Shown here piece by piece: positions 19,448 to 27,807 of a stretch of 64,000 bases of DNA. The DNA is taken from the NCBI GenBank assembly GCA_946480085.1, contig CAMLHZ010000001.1:124001-188000 (forward strand). Reading direction: 5' to 3'. Positions within the stretch are counted from its first letter, which is position 1. Every line of letters starts with the position of its first letter. The notes below the pieces were generated by a model, which did no database searches, was not told the origin of the DNA, and worked only from the letters and a program-made list of their open reading frames with translations. This DNA is from an uncultured Flavobacteriales bacterium (lineage in GTDB: Bacteria > Bacteroidota > Bacteroidia > Flavobacteriales > Crocinitomicaceae). The position numbers and the translations under genes were made by a program.

Positions 19448-22351
19448 ATGCTGCAGAAAATTACCCTTTTAACCGTACTTATTGTATTCACAACTTTCCA
19501 AACTTTCGCACAGAAAAAAGTAATCGATCACACGGCTTACAACGATTGGAACAGAATTTCAGAATCAAGTATTTCCCCTGATGGAAATTATACGGCTTTC
19601 ACTTCTCTTCCATACAAAGGCGATGGATACTTGTATTTAGTAAATAACATCACTGGTGTAAAAGATTCTGTGGCACGTGGAAAAGGGATTCGTTTTTCAG
19701 CAGATGGAAAATACCTGGTTTTCAGAATAACGCCTCAGGCTGAAAAATTGCATAAGGCAGAATTGGATCTGGTAAAGAAGGACAAATGGCCAAAGGACAC
19801 GCTTGCGATTTGGAATATTGCCAACGATTCTATGACGAAAGTGCCAAATATCATGAATTTTCAGCTTTCTGAAGACGGAAATACCTTAGCTTATTTGTCG
19901 AACAAAAACATCGAGATCAATCCGAAAGATATTATCAAAAAAAGCGTTGTTTTCAGTTCTTACTATCCTACTTTCAATGCTAAAAAGTCATTAAATAAGA
20001 AGGAAATGATTCTTTACCTGAAGAAAATGGCTTTTCTTCCTAAAGGAACAACCTTCACTTCAAGCGGAACAGGATTAATTATTCTCAATTTGAACAACAA
20101 CGTAAGAGCAGAATTTTTGAATGTGAAGTCGTATGAAATGAATGAAGCCGGTTCGCTTGTAGCATTTACTGAACAACGACACCTGGAGTACTACAAATCA
20201 AAGAAAGATTATCCGGATTCAATGCGTTTGTTCCTTTACAATACTGCTGAAAACAAATCATGGTTAGACCGTAGTTCTTATATCGAAATTGACAACATTG
20301 CTTTTTCAAAAAAGAACGACAAAATCCTTGCAATGGCCACTAACGACTCGTTGTCGGAGCGCAAATGGATGTTGATGGAATACGATGTGAAAACTGGTTC
20401 AAAATCGTTCATTATTGACACAAATAGAACCTTTGACAACTTTACTGTACTTTCTCAGCACAGAACCCCGGAATACATCAATAACGACCAGGACATCATT
20501 TTCGGAGTTTGCGAAGAAGCAAAAATTCCGGTTACCGATTCGCTCATAGAAAGCGAAAAAGCGAACGTGGATGTTTGGAGCTGGCAAGACGAGCGTATTC
20601 AGCCAGAGCAATTGGTTTCTATGAAAAGTGATGAAACAAAGAGCAATCCATACGCCTACCACAAATCATCCAACTCATTTACGCAACTTGGAACCGACGA
20701 ATTGCGAATCCTATTTTCAGATGAAGATCAGTATACGAAAATACTAGCGTTTAATGAAGAAAAATACCGTAGAAATAACTGGGAAAGTCCGAATGCGAAC
20801 GATGTTTATATTGTTGACTTAGCGACAGGAAATGCAACGTTAATGGTTGAAAAAAACTATTATGATGTGCAGCTTTCACCTAGTGGAAACTATTTCACAT
20901 ACTTCGACAATAAAATCATGGAATACAAATTCCGCGACCTAAGAACAAACGCCGAATCGTGTATTACTTGTGAAAGTCCAATGAACATTTATAGTGATAT
21001 CAATGGTATGCCAATTATTGACGGACCCATGGGTGCAATTGGCTGGACCGCTAAAGAAACGGGAATCCTTATTCAGGCCGATCACGACATTTTGTACTAC
21101 GATATTGCAAAGAACAAAACGAGTTCTATTACCCAATTCTTCAGAACGGAAGAAAAAGACACCAACTTCAACTATAACATTTACAATCTGAAAGAAGACA
21201 GCGTTTTAATTTCACCTGAACATTGTGTGATGACACGTTTTGATGAAAAAACAAAGGCGATGTCGGTTTACAGAATTGAAGGCAATTTCCCTATGCTTTC
21301 TTTTGTACCATTAGATGCATCAAACCACAACTATTTAGGGTTCCGACAAGGAAAAAACAGTAAGGCGGTATTGTATCAAAAACATTCCAATACAGATTAT
21401 CCGGACTTGTACGTTTCAAATGCAAAAGGAGAAACTTCCCGAAAATTATCGTTCTTGAATCCACAACAGAGTGAATACAATTGGTCGACAGTAGAATTAA
21501 TCAACTGGAAATCATACTCAGGTATTCCTTTGGAGGGATTGTTATACAAACCGGAAGATTTTGATGTAAACAAGAAATATCCCTTAATGGTTTATTTCTA
21601 TGAAATGTATTCAGATGAAATTCATAACCATTACGCACCAAAACCAACGGCTTCAATCATTCATCCAACAGAATACGCATCGGCGGGTTACATTGTTCTT
21701 ATTCCGGACATTCGTTATACGCCAGGGCATCCTGCCCAAGGAGCATACGATTGTATCATGAGTGGAACAGACGCTGTTTTGAAACTACTTCCAAACGTGG
21801 ATTCTACACGAATGGGATTACAAGGTCAAAGCTGGGGAGGTTACCAAACCGCACAACTTATTACAATGACCAACCGCTACAAAGCTGCAATGGCTGGTGC
21901 TCCGGTTTCAAATATGTTCTCTGCCTATGGCGGAATTCGATGGGGAAGTGGATTTAGCCGCCAATTCCAGTATGAGCACACACAAAGCCGCATCGGAAAA
22001 ACCATTTGGGAAGCACCTGAATTGTACGTTGAGAACAGTCCTTTATTTCATTTGCCGAAAGTGACAACACCACTTCTGGTAATGGCGAACGATAAAGACG
22101 GTGCAGTTCCATGGTATCAGGGAATTGAATTGTACATGGGATTAAGAAGATTGAACAAACCGGTTTGGATGTTGAATTATGTTGGTGATGATCATAACCT
22201 GATGAAACCAGCAAACAGAATGGATTTGAGTATCAGAATGCGTCAATTCTTCGATTACTATTTGCAAGGAAAAGAAGCTCCGGTTTGGTTATTGGAAGGA
22301 ATCCCTGCAATTGAAAAGGGTTCTGGAATTCAGTACGACATTACGAAGTAA
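19448..22351 (+). CDS. S9 family (prolyl oligopeptidase-like) secreted peptidase
   Basis: The 967-residue serine peptidase has signal peptide MLQKITLLTVLIVFTTFQTFA. Residues about 25-680 carry the beta-propeller-type region (repeats such as ISPDGNYTAFTS and LSPSGNYFTYFDN). The C-terminal alpha/beta-hydrolase has the catalytic triad: Ser795 in GQSWGGYQ, Asp884 in NDKDGAVPW and His916 in DDHNLMKP. Such enzymes are exo- or oligopeptidases that process peptides in the periplasm or at the surface. It is divergently placed from the GH20 gene (72 bases between the starts), so the two may share a control region. OsmC follows eight bases after its stop. Confidence 0.92.
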   Translation: MLQKITLLTVLIVFTTFQTFAQKKVIDHTAYNDWNRISESSISPDGNYTAFTSLPYKGDGYLYLVNNITGVKDSVARGKGIRFSADGKYLVFRITPQAEKLHKAELDLVKKDKWPKDTLAIWNIANDSMTKVPNIMNFQLSEDGNTLAYLSNKNIEINPKDIIKKSVVFSSYYPTFNAKKSLNKKEMILYLKKMAFLPKGTTFTSSGTGLIILNLNNNVRAEFLNVKSYEMNEAGSLVAFTEQRHLEYYKSKKDYPDSMRLFLYNTAENKSWLDRSSYIEIDNIAFSKKNDKILAMATNDSLSERKWMLMEYDVKTGSKSFIIDTNRTFDNFTVLSQHRTPEYINNDQDIIFGVCEEAKIPVTDSLIESEKANVDVWSWQDERIQPEQLVSMKSDETKSNPYAYHKSSNSFTQLGTDELRILFSDEDQYTKILAFNEEKYRRNNWESPNANDVYIVDLATGNATLMVEKNYYDVQLSPSGNYFTYFDNKIMEYKFRDLRTNAESCITCESPMNIYSDINGMPIIDGPMGAIGWTAKETGILIQADHDILYYDIAKNKTSSITQFFRTEEKDTNFNYNIYNLKEDSVLISPEHCVMTRFDEKTKAMSVYRIEGNFPMLSFVPLDASNHNYLGFRQGKNSKAVLYQKHSNTDYPDLYVSNAKGETSRKLSFLNPQQSEYNWSTVELINWKSYSGIPLEGLLYKPEDFDVNKKYPLMVYFYEMYSDEIHNHYAPKPTASIIHPTEYASAGYIVLIPDIRYTPGHPAQGAYDCIMSGTDAVLKLLPNVDSTRMGLQGQSWGGYQTAQLITMTNRYKAAMAGAPVSNMFSAYGGIRWGSGFSRQFQYEHTQSRIGKTIWEAPELYVENSPLFHLPKVTTPLLVMANDKDGAVPWYQGIELYMGLRRLNKPVWMLNYVGDDHNLMKPANRMDLSIRMRQFFDYYLQGKEAPVWLLEGIPAIEKGSGIQYDITK

Positions 22352-22359
22352 TCGCTGTT

Positions 22360-22824
22360 ATGGGTAAAGAACATTTTTACAAATCGGATTTACGCTGGAC
22401 CGGGAATACAGGTGAAGGAACACGTTCTTACACTTCCTACGGCAGAGATTTTGAAGTAGAAATTCCAAACAAGCCAACATTTCATGGTTCATCTGACGCT
22501 ACGTTTAGTGGCGACCCCACACGTTATAATCCAGAAGATCTTTTGGTTATTTCTTTGTCTTCTTGTCACATGCTTTGGTATTTGCATTTATGCGCTGTAA
22601 ATGGCATTATCGTTCTCAATTATGAAGACAAAGCAAGTGGAACAATGATAGAAGATGAAAATGGAGGTCGGTTTTCTGAAGTAACATTACATCCAAATGT
22701 AACGGTCAAAGAAGAAGGAATGATTCAGCTTTCAATAGAGCTGCATCATGAGGCTCATGAAAAGTGTTTTATTGCGAATTCGGTGAATTTTCTTGTGAAG
22801 GTGGAGGGAAGGTCCAAAATTTAA
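22360..22824 (+). CDS. OsmC family peroxiredoxin-like protein
   Basis: OsmC/Ohr proteins reduce organic hydroperoxides with a cysteine pair. The 154-residue protein has the first reactive cysteine at Cys69 in SLSSCHMLWY and the second near residue 138 in HEKCFIANS, matching the family positions. The N-terminal part (DLRWTGNTGEGTRSYTSYGR) is typical of the YhfA/OsmC-like branch rather than classical Ohr. It begins eight bases after the S9 peptidase stop and is probably cotranscribed. A terminator-like hairpin carrying an interspersed repeat follows. Confidence 0.88.
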   Translation: MGKEHFYKSDLRWTGNTGEGTRSYTSYGRDFEVEIPNKPTFHGSSDATFSGDPTRYNPEDLLVISLSSCHMLWYLHLCAVNGIIVLNYEDKASGTMIEDENGGRFSEVTLHPNVTVKEEGMIQLSIELHHEAHEKCFIANSVNFLVKVEGRSKI

Positions 22825-22880
22825 AATCTCCCGCAGAAGTGCGCAAAGAGCGCAGAAGTGGTGAAATTTTTAGACATAAA

Positions 22881-22921
22881 AAACCCTTGGTCACTGAGCG
22901 GAGTCGAAGTGCCAAGGGTTT
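22881..22921. terminator. Bidirectional terminator hairpin containing a GAGCGGAGTCGA repeat
   Basis: A perfect 10-bp stem AAACCCTTGG / CCAAGGGTTT (22881-22890, 22912-22921) encloses TGAGCGGAGTCGAAGTG, a word shared with the hairpins at 52.6 and 54.6 kb. A-runs and T-runs flank the stem. It separates convergent genes (OsmC on +, lipoprotein on -). Just before it, 22828-22855 has the words CCGCAGAAGTGCGCAAAG and GCGCAGAAG, related to the hairpin at 38.6 kb. Confidence 0.65.
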
Positions 22922-22943
22922 CAATATTAATTAAAAGCTTCGC

Positions 22944-23336
22944 TTAGATAAACACAGTCTCTTCAGACGTTGTTTCTTGCTCTACTTTAATAATTCCGTT
23001 TCCAGTTTGTCCGTTCTTCGTTGCTTTAATGTTCAACACCGCAACACCAGCCTGACCTTTTTGGTAAACATCGTTGAAGTTGAAGATCGCTTCTCCAGAA
23101 CCATTTGTTGTAGTTGTATCCATCAAAGAAACCGGGTTTTGAGATCCCGAGTTTGGTGGATTTGTATTTTCTCCGTAAACAACTACCTCAGCAGCAACCA
23201 CCGGATTGTTATTTGAATCGCGCACATATACTTTGGCGATAGTATCTTTTTTCTTGTTACATCCTGTAGATGAGAAAAGAATTCCACCAGCAACAACTGC
23301 CAGACTCAAAAAAGTTGATGAAAAAATCGTTTTCAT
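22944..23336 (-). CDS. Small lipoprotein with Ig-like/carboxypeptidase-regulatory-like fold
   Basis: The 130-residue protein has a lipoprotein signal (lipobox FSSTGC, cysteine near residue 26). The mature part looks like one beta-sandwich of the transthyretin/CNA-B kind: AKVYVRDSNNNPVVAAEVVVYGE, then TTNGSGEAIFNFND, ending SEETVFI. It lies 14 bases downstream of a similar lipoprotein gene (23351-23722), with which it shares plan and ending, so they are likely ancient tandem duplicates in one operon. No function can be assigned. Confidence 0.75.
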   Translation of the reverse strand: MKTIFSSTFLSLAVVAGGILFSSTGCNKKKDTIAKVYVRDSNNNPVVAAEVVVYGENTNPPNSGSQNPVSLMDTTTTNGSGEAIFNFNDVYQKGQAGVAVLNIKATKNGQTGNGIIKVEQETTSEETVFI

Positions 23337-23350
23337 ATTCTTCTAAATTT

Positions 23351-23722
23351 CTATTGTTCGATATAAACTGTTTCAACATTCACAATGTGAGCACGAGCAC
23401 GCATGTATCCTGTTCCTTCCTCCAAATCTTTCTTTACCAGAATGTCGAAATAACCTGTAGTTTGGTCTTTTCCCATTGCATCAAAAAATTCATCCATTTC
23501 GAAATATGCGAAACCTGAACTATTTGTAAGGATTGTATCTACGTATGGAGGTGTTTCCGGATCTGAATTCACATCAGCAATGATGACTACACGAGCATTT
23601 GCCTGCAACGAATTTTCTCCCATCTTGCGAACAAAGATTTTGATTACAGATGGATCATCATTTTTACATGCGTTTAAAGCAAAGAACATTGCAGCGAGCG
23701 CAATGAAACCAAGTTTCTTCAT
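23351..23722 (-). CDS. Small lipoprotein, paralogue of the downstream gene
   Basis: The 123-residue protein has signal peptide and lipobox FALNAC (cysteine near residue 19). The mature domain follows the same order as its neighbour: KIFVRKMGENSLQANARVVII (first strands), TNSSGFAYFEMDEFF (turn and strand) and C-terminal NVETVYIEQ. Sequence identity is low, but the plan and the ETV(Y/F)I ending are shared. It is first in the two-gene minus-strand unit and is divergent from pheS. The role is unknown; surface-exposed or periplasmic beta-sandwich is the most that can be said. Confidence 0.75.
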   Translation of the reverse strand: MKKLGFIALAAMFFALNACKNDDPSVIKIFVRKMGENSLQANARVVIIADVNSDPETPPYVDTILTNSSGFAYFEMDEFFDAMGKDQTTGYFDILVKKDLEEGTGYMRARAHIVNVETVYIEQ

Positions 23723-23904
23723 AGTTAGTGCCTTGTAATGTTAATTAACAATCTGTAAATATAATCTTTTTTGTCTTTACAGAAAACAGTACTTTAATTC
23801 GTAATTTCGCGCTACGAGCGTGAGCTTACACGACTCATAAACGTAAAATGTCAACGAAAAGTTACAACATTTGATGTTTGCAAGCAAAAAACCAAAGTAA
23901 AAAA

Positions 23905-24936
23905 ATGAGCATACACGATAAAATTGCTGCAGTAAAGGCCGAATTAACTGGTGTTGAGATCAAAGATTCTTCAGCATTGGAAGCATTTAGAATTCAGTAT
24001 TTAGGAAGTAAAGGTGTTGTAAAACAGTTGTTTACAGACTTAAAAGAAGTTCCGAATGAAGAGAAACGAGCCGTTGGACAATTGCTTAATGATCTGAGAA
24101 TTACTGCAGAAACAATTTTTGAAGAGAAAAAAGGAAATCTGGAGACCGCTGAAGAAAGCAATTCAGATATTGATCTTACACGAACTCCTGAACCAAGTAA
24201 AATCGGATCTCGTCACCCACTTTCTTTAGTGAGAAGTGAGATAATTAACATATTTGAGCGCATCGGTTATAGTGTTTCGGAAGGACCGGAGATTGAAGAC
24301 GATTGGCACAACTTCTCAGCACTGAATTTTGCTCCTGAACATCCGGCGCGCGATATGCAGGATACATTCTTCATTGAAAAAGGTGAGAATGAAATGGCAT
24401 TGAGAACACATACCTCATCAGTACAGGTTCGGGTGATGGAGAATTCAACACCGCCAATTCGCACCATTTCACCGGGAAGAGTTTACAGAAACGAAGCTAT
24501 TTCGGCTCGTGCTCATTGCTTTTTCCACCAAATTGAAGGTTTGTACATCGACACTGACGTTTCCTTCGCAGATTTGAAACAAACGTTGGACTATTTCGCG
24601 AAATCTTTGTTTGGAGAGAAGGCCAAAATTCGTTTGCGTCCGTCTTACTTCCCGTTCACGGAGCCAAGCGCTGAAGTCGACGTTTCATGTACTATCTGTA
24701 ATTCGAAAGGATGCAATGTATGTAAATATACAGGTTGGCTAGAAATTCTAGGTTGCGGAATGGTTGATCCAAACGTACTTGCTGCTTCTGGTATTGATCC
24801 GGAAAAGTACACCGGCTTTGCATTTGGAATGGGAATAGAACGCATTGCTCAGTTGAAATTTAAGGTCAACGATCTGCGTTTGTATTCTGAGAATGATGTT
24901 CGTTTCTTAGAGCAATTCAAAGGCGTTAATTTCTAA
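23905..24936 (+). CDS. pheS: Phenylalanine-tRNA ligase alpha subunit
   Basis: PheS pairs with PheT to charge tRNA-Phe. The 343-residue protein starts at ATG 23905 (MSIHDKIAAVKAEL); an upstream TTG at 23878 would add nine unsupported residues. The N-terminal coiled-coil (about 1-90) precedes the class II core: SRHPLSLVRSEI, motif 2 region GRVYRNEAISARAHCFFHQIEG, and motif 3 GMGIERIAQLKF. A Cys cluster (CTICNSKGCNVCKYTG, about 254-269) is usual in this phylum's PheS. pheT is not nearby. It starts a tight operon with ytxJ, glutaminyl cyclase and tadA. Confidence 0.96.
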   Translation: MSIHDKIAAVKAELTGVEIKDSSALEAFRIQYLGSKGVVKQLFTDLKEVPNEEKRAVGQLLNDLRITAETIFEEKKGNLETAEESNSDIDLTRTPEPSKIGSRHPLSLVRSEIINIFERIGYSVSEGPEIEDDWHNFSALNFAPEHPARDMQDTFFIEKGENEMALRTHTSSVQVRVMENSTPPIRTISPGRVYRNEAISARAHCFFHQIEGLYIDTDVSFADLKQTLDYFAKSLFGEKAKIRLRPSYFPFTEPSAEVDVSCTICNSKGCNVCKYTGWLEILGCGMVDPNVLAASGIDPEKYTGFAFGMGIERIAQLKFKVNDLRLYSENDVRFLEQFKGVNF

Positions 24937-24937
24937 G

Positions 24938-25297
24938 ATGGGATTGTTTACAAACTCAACAAAGAAAGTCAACTGGCTTCAACTTACCGAAGAAGCTCAG
25001 CTGGAGCAAATCCTTACTGAATCGGAAGAAAAGCCCGTTCTTATTTTCAAACACAGTACGCGTTGTTCTATCTCCCGTTTTGCATTAAACGATTTTGAAT
25101 ACGACTGGAAAGAAGATTTCAATTGCAACTGCTATTTCCTCGACTTATTGGAGTACAGGAATATTTCCAACTTAATTGCGGAAAAATTTCATGTTATGCA
25201 TCAAAGTCCACAAGTCATATTAATCATAAACCGAGAAGTTGTTTATCACGCATCTCATCAGAGTATTAGCGCTGAAAAAATTTCTTCCTACTTTTAA
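24938..25297 (+). CDS. ytxJ: Bacillithiol system redox-active protein YtxJ
   Basis: The 119-residue thioredoxin-fold protein has the YtxJ/BrxC signature HSTRCSIS with Cys43 as the only active-site cysteine of that motif, and the downstream cis-Pro region HQSPQVILI. Such monothiol bacilliredoxins remove bacillithiol from oxidised proteins. It implies that this organism makes bacillithiol, though no bshABC genes are in the window. It starts one base after the pheS stop, and the next gene starts four bases after its own stop, so it belongs to the operon. Confidence 0.9.
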   Translation: MGLFTNSTKKVNWLQLTEEAQLEQILTESEEKPVLIFKHSTRCSISRFALNDFEYDWKEDFNCNCYFLDLLEYRNISNLIAEKFHVMHQSPQVILIINREVVYHASHQSISAEKISSYF

Positions 25298-25301
25298 AGC
25301 T

Positions 25302-26366
25302 ATGAAAGCAAAATCACTTGTCATACTCTTTATTACTGCTCTTGTTGGAGTAACATTTTTCATTTCTTGCGGCGGCGATGAAGAAATGGTGGAAGGTGCA
25401 ACATTCAAACTTCCTGGCGATTTAAAAATCACATACGGTAAGGTTGCTCCACTGAAAATAAATATTCCAGACGGATTGAAAAAGGTGGAATTGTATTACA
25501 ACGATTCTTTAGTGCAAACCTTTCCAGGAAAAAAAGGTGTGCAAACTTGTAATTTGGTGGCTTACTATTACGGGGTTGGTGCACGAAATGCTATTCTTCG
25601 CTCCTATTTTGCCGATGGAACACAACAAGAGGAATCCATTATCATTAAAGTCGTAAGCGACAAAATGCCTATTGACTATAAAATGGCTATTGTAAACACC
25701 TTTCCGCACGACAATACAAATTATACGCAAGGATTAGAATTTTCAGACGGTCAGTTATATGAAGGAACGGGAGATCCGGGTCAACAAGGAAAAACCTTAC
25801 TTGCTAAAGTAGATTTGAAAAGCGGAACACTTGGAACAAAGATCGGTTTAGATGATCCAAAATACTTTGGTGAAGGGATTACCATACTAGGAAACAAAAT
25901 CTACCAATTGACATGGCAGAATGGTGAATGTTTCATTTACGACAAAAACACACTTCAACTGCAGCAGAAGTCATTCCGTTACAACGGACAAGGCTGGGGA
26001 TTGTGTAATGATGGGAAACAACTGATCATGAGTGACGGATCTGAACGAATTTACTTCCGCGATCCTAAAACCTTTGAGATTCTAAGAACGATTGAAGTTT
26101 ACGACAACGTAGATGCTGTCCCGTATTTAAACGAATTGGAGTACATCGACGGTAAAATTTATGCCAACATATATCAGTCTACCACAGTTGTAGTTATCGA
26201 TCCGAACTCAGGTAAAGTTCTGGAGCAAATTGACTGTCGTGATTTGGAAATTCAAGGTAAAAATGGTGGAGATGTGCTGAACGGAATTGCTTACAACCAA
26301 GGAAAACTCTACATGACAGGGAAATACTGGACCAAGCTTTTCGAAGTTAAAAAAGTTCCTCAATAA
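25302..26366 (+). CDS. Glutaminyl-peptide cyclotransferase (plant-type QC), lipoprotein
   Basis: This enzyme converts N-terminal glutamine of proteins or peptides to pyroglutamate. The start at 25302 (MKAKSLVIL...) gives a lipoprotein signal with lipobox FFISC; a longer in-frame start at 25239 would overlap ytxJ and spoil the signal. After an about 100-residue beta domain comes the five-bladed propeller of the papaya-QC family: NTFPHDNTNYTQGLEF (about 144-159), LYEGTGDPGQQGKTLLAKVD, ITILGNKIYQLTWQNGECF, GWGLCNDGKQLIMSDGSERIYF, LNELEYIDGKIYANIYQS and NGIAYNQGKLYMTGKYW. The stop and the tadA start overlap (TAATG). Pyroglutamate formation is known to occur on many Bacteroidota exported proteins after signal peptide removal, which fits its envelope location. 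Confidence 0.9.
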   Translation: MKAKSLVILFITALVGVTFFISCGGDEEMVEGATFKLPGDLKITYGKVAPLKINIPDGLKKVELYYNDSLVQTFPGKKGVQTCNLVAYYYGVGARNAILRSYFADGTQQEESIIIKVVSDKMPIDYKMAIVNTFPHDNTNYTQGLEFSDGQLYEGTGDPGQQGKTLLAKVDLKSGTLGTKIGLDDPKYFGEGITILGNKIYQLTWQNGECFIYDKNTLQLQQKSFRYNGQGWGLCNDGKQLIMSDGSERIYFRDPKTFEILRTIEVYDNVDAVPYLNELEYIDGKIYANIYQSTTVVVIDPNSGKVLEQIDCRDLEIQGKNGGDVLNGIAYNQGKLYMTGKYWTKLFEVKKVPQ

Positions 26367-26809
26367 TGATTTCTCCGTACAACGACGAATACTTCATGAA
26401 GCAAGCCTATCTTGAAGCTGTAAAAGCTCGGGATTTGGGTGAAATTCCTGTTGGAGCCGTTGTAGTTGTGAATCAACAAATCATTGCACGTGCTCACAAT
26501 CTAACCGAACGATTAACGGATGTAACCGCACATGCAGAAATGCAAGCCATTACCGCAGCATCTGAATATCTTGGTGGGAAATACCTGAAAGGCTGCACAC
26601 TTTATGTTACGCTTGAGCCTTGTGTGATGTGCGCAGGAGCACTATTCTGGTCGCAAATAGACAAAATTATTTTTGCTGCACGTGATGAGAAACGTGGTGC
26701 CGGACGTTTCCAGCAAGAGCTTTATCATCCAAAAACAGTGGTTTCCAAAGGACCAATGGAACAGGAATGTTCTGAGTTGATGACTTCATTCTTTGCTGCT
26801 AAACGATAA
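26366..26809 (+). CDS. tadA: tRNA-adenosine deaminase TadA / nucleoside deaminase
   Basis: TadA converts A34 to inosine in tRNA-Arg(ACG). The 147-residue protein has the cytidine-deaminase-fold zinc site: HAEMQAI (about 53-59, with the proton-shuttling Glu) and PCVMCAGALFWSQI (about 85-98). The C-terminus keeps the RFQQELYHPKTVVSKG segment seen in TadA homologues. The start overlaps the previous stop by one base. A palindromic repeat follows at 26831. A guanine or cytosine deaminase cannot be fully excluded, but length and motifs favour TadA. Confidence 0.92.
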   Translation: MISPYNDEYFMKQAYLEAVKARDLGEIPVGAVVVVNQQIIARAHNLTERLTDVTAHAEMQAITAASEYLGGKYLKGCTLYVTLEPCVMCAGALFWSQIDKIIFAARDEKRGAGRFQQELYHPKTVVSKGPMEQECSELMTSFFAAKR

Positions 26810-26830
26810 TTTAGAGAGGGTATACTGGTA

Positions 26831-26849
26831 AGACGTGATGCATCGCGTC
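26831..26849. repeat. Palindromic repeat, GATGCATC family (copy 1)
   Basis: GACGTGATG / CATCGCGTC (26832-26840, 26841-26849) is palindromic apart from one G-T pair. Related copies lie at 48280-48307 and 57671-57702, all in intergenic DNA. Confidence 0.6.
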
Positions 26850-26910
26850 GCGACTTTTCTAATCTCCTAAGAAATGAATTCCTATTTTAGTAATCAAATC
26901 ACTGTAAAAT

Positions 26911-27807
26911 ATGTCGGATACAATACTCAGAGTAAACGGACTAGAGAAGAAATACAAATCGGTTCATGCGCTTAAAGGTGTTTCTTTTGAAGTAAAGCGT
27001 GGAATGGTGTTCGGTCTTCTTGGTCCGAATGGAAGTGGAAAAACCACCACTTTAGCTATGCTTCTTGGAATTTTGCATCCCACAAAAGGCAATTTTGAAT
27101 GGTTTGAAAACGGAAACGACACTGCGAACAGAAAACGCATTGGTGCGCTTCTTGAAACACCCAATTTCTATCCGTACCTCAATGCTTTCGATAATCTGAA
27201 AGTGGTTGCAACCATTAAAGAAATGGAAAATCCGAACCAACGGATCCAGGAAGTTCTTGAGCGAGTTGATTTGGTTGAACGTGGCAAAAGACCTTTCCGT
27301 TCCTATTCTCTTGGAATGAAGCAACGTCTGGCAGTTGCAGCAGCATTATTGTCCGACCCAGAAGTTTTAGTACTCGACGAACCCACAAACGGATTGGACC
27401 CGAAAGGAATCATCGAAATGCGGGAACTGATCATTGATATTGCAAAGGCTGGTAAGACCATAATTATTGCTTCACATATCCTTGATGAAATTGAAAAGAT
27501 CTGTACACATGTTGCGATCTTGAAAGAAGGAAATCTGCTTGCAAATGAATCGTTGGATGGATTCTTAAAACAGCGTAACACGTATATCCTTGCTGCAGCA
27601 GATATGAGCGCAATACGTTCAATAGTAGAATCCAATCTTGATTTCAAAGTGGTTGAAAACAGTGAAAATCATTTTGTTATTGAAGCCACGGATGCTTATG
27701 ACGGAAGCTCCATAAATAAGGCATTTGTAGAAAAAGGAATCTACCTATCTACATTACAGCCTTACCAAAAAAGTCTTGAAACCTTATTCCTGGAAACTGT
27801 ATCATGA
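26911..27807 (+). CDS. ABC transporter ATP-binding protein
   Basis: The 298-residue ATPase has Walker A GLLGPNGSGKTTT (about 36-48), Q-loop region, signature YSLGMKQRLAVA (about 132-143), Walker B VLVLDEPTNGLDP (about 153-165) and the switch histidine in IIIASHILDE. The about 80-residue C-terminal extension is typical of ABC-2 exporters (NatA/BcrA type). The permease gene overlaps its end by four bases (ATGA). The substrate is unknown; antibiotic, lipid or ion export are family possibilities. Confidence 0.93.
   Translation: MSDTILRVNGLEKKYKSVHALKGVSFEVKRGMVFGLLGPNGSGKTTTLAMLLGILHPTKGNFEWFENGNDTANRKRIGALLETPNFYPYLNAFDNLKVVATIKEMENPNQRIQEVLERVDLVERGKRPFRSYSLGMKQRLAVAAALLSDPEVLVLDEPTNGLDPKGIIEMRELIIDIAKAGKTIIIASHILDEIEKICTHVAILKEGNLLANESLDGFLKQRNTYILAAADMSAIRSIVESNLDFKVVENSENHFVIEATDAYDGSSINKAFVEKGIYLSTLQPYQKSLETLFLETVS

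Noticed and set aside
25239..25301. Longer start of the glutaminyl cyclase gene overlapping ytxJ
   Set aside because: The extension is polar and destroys the lipoprotein signal; the ATG at 25302 gives a clean lipobox.
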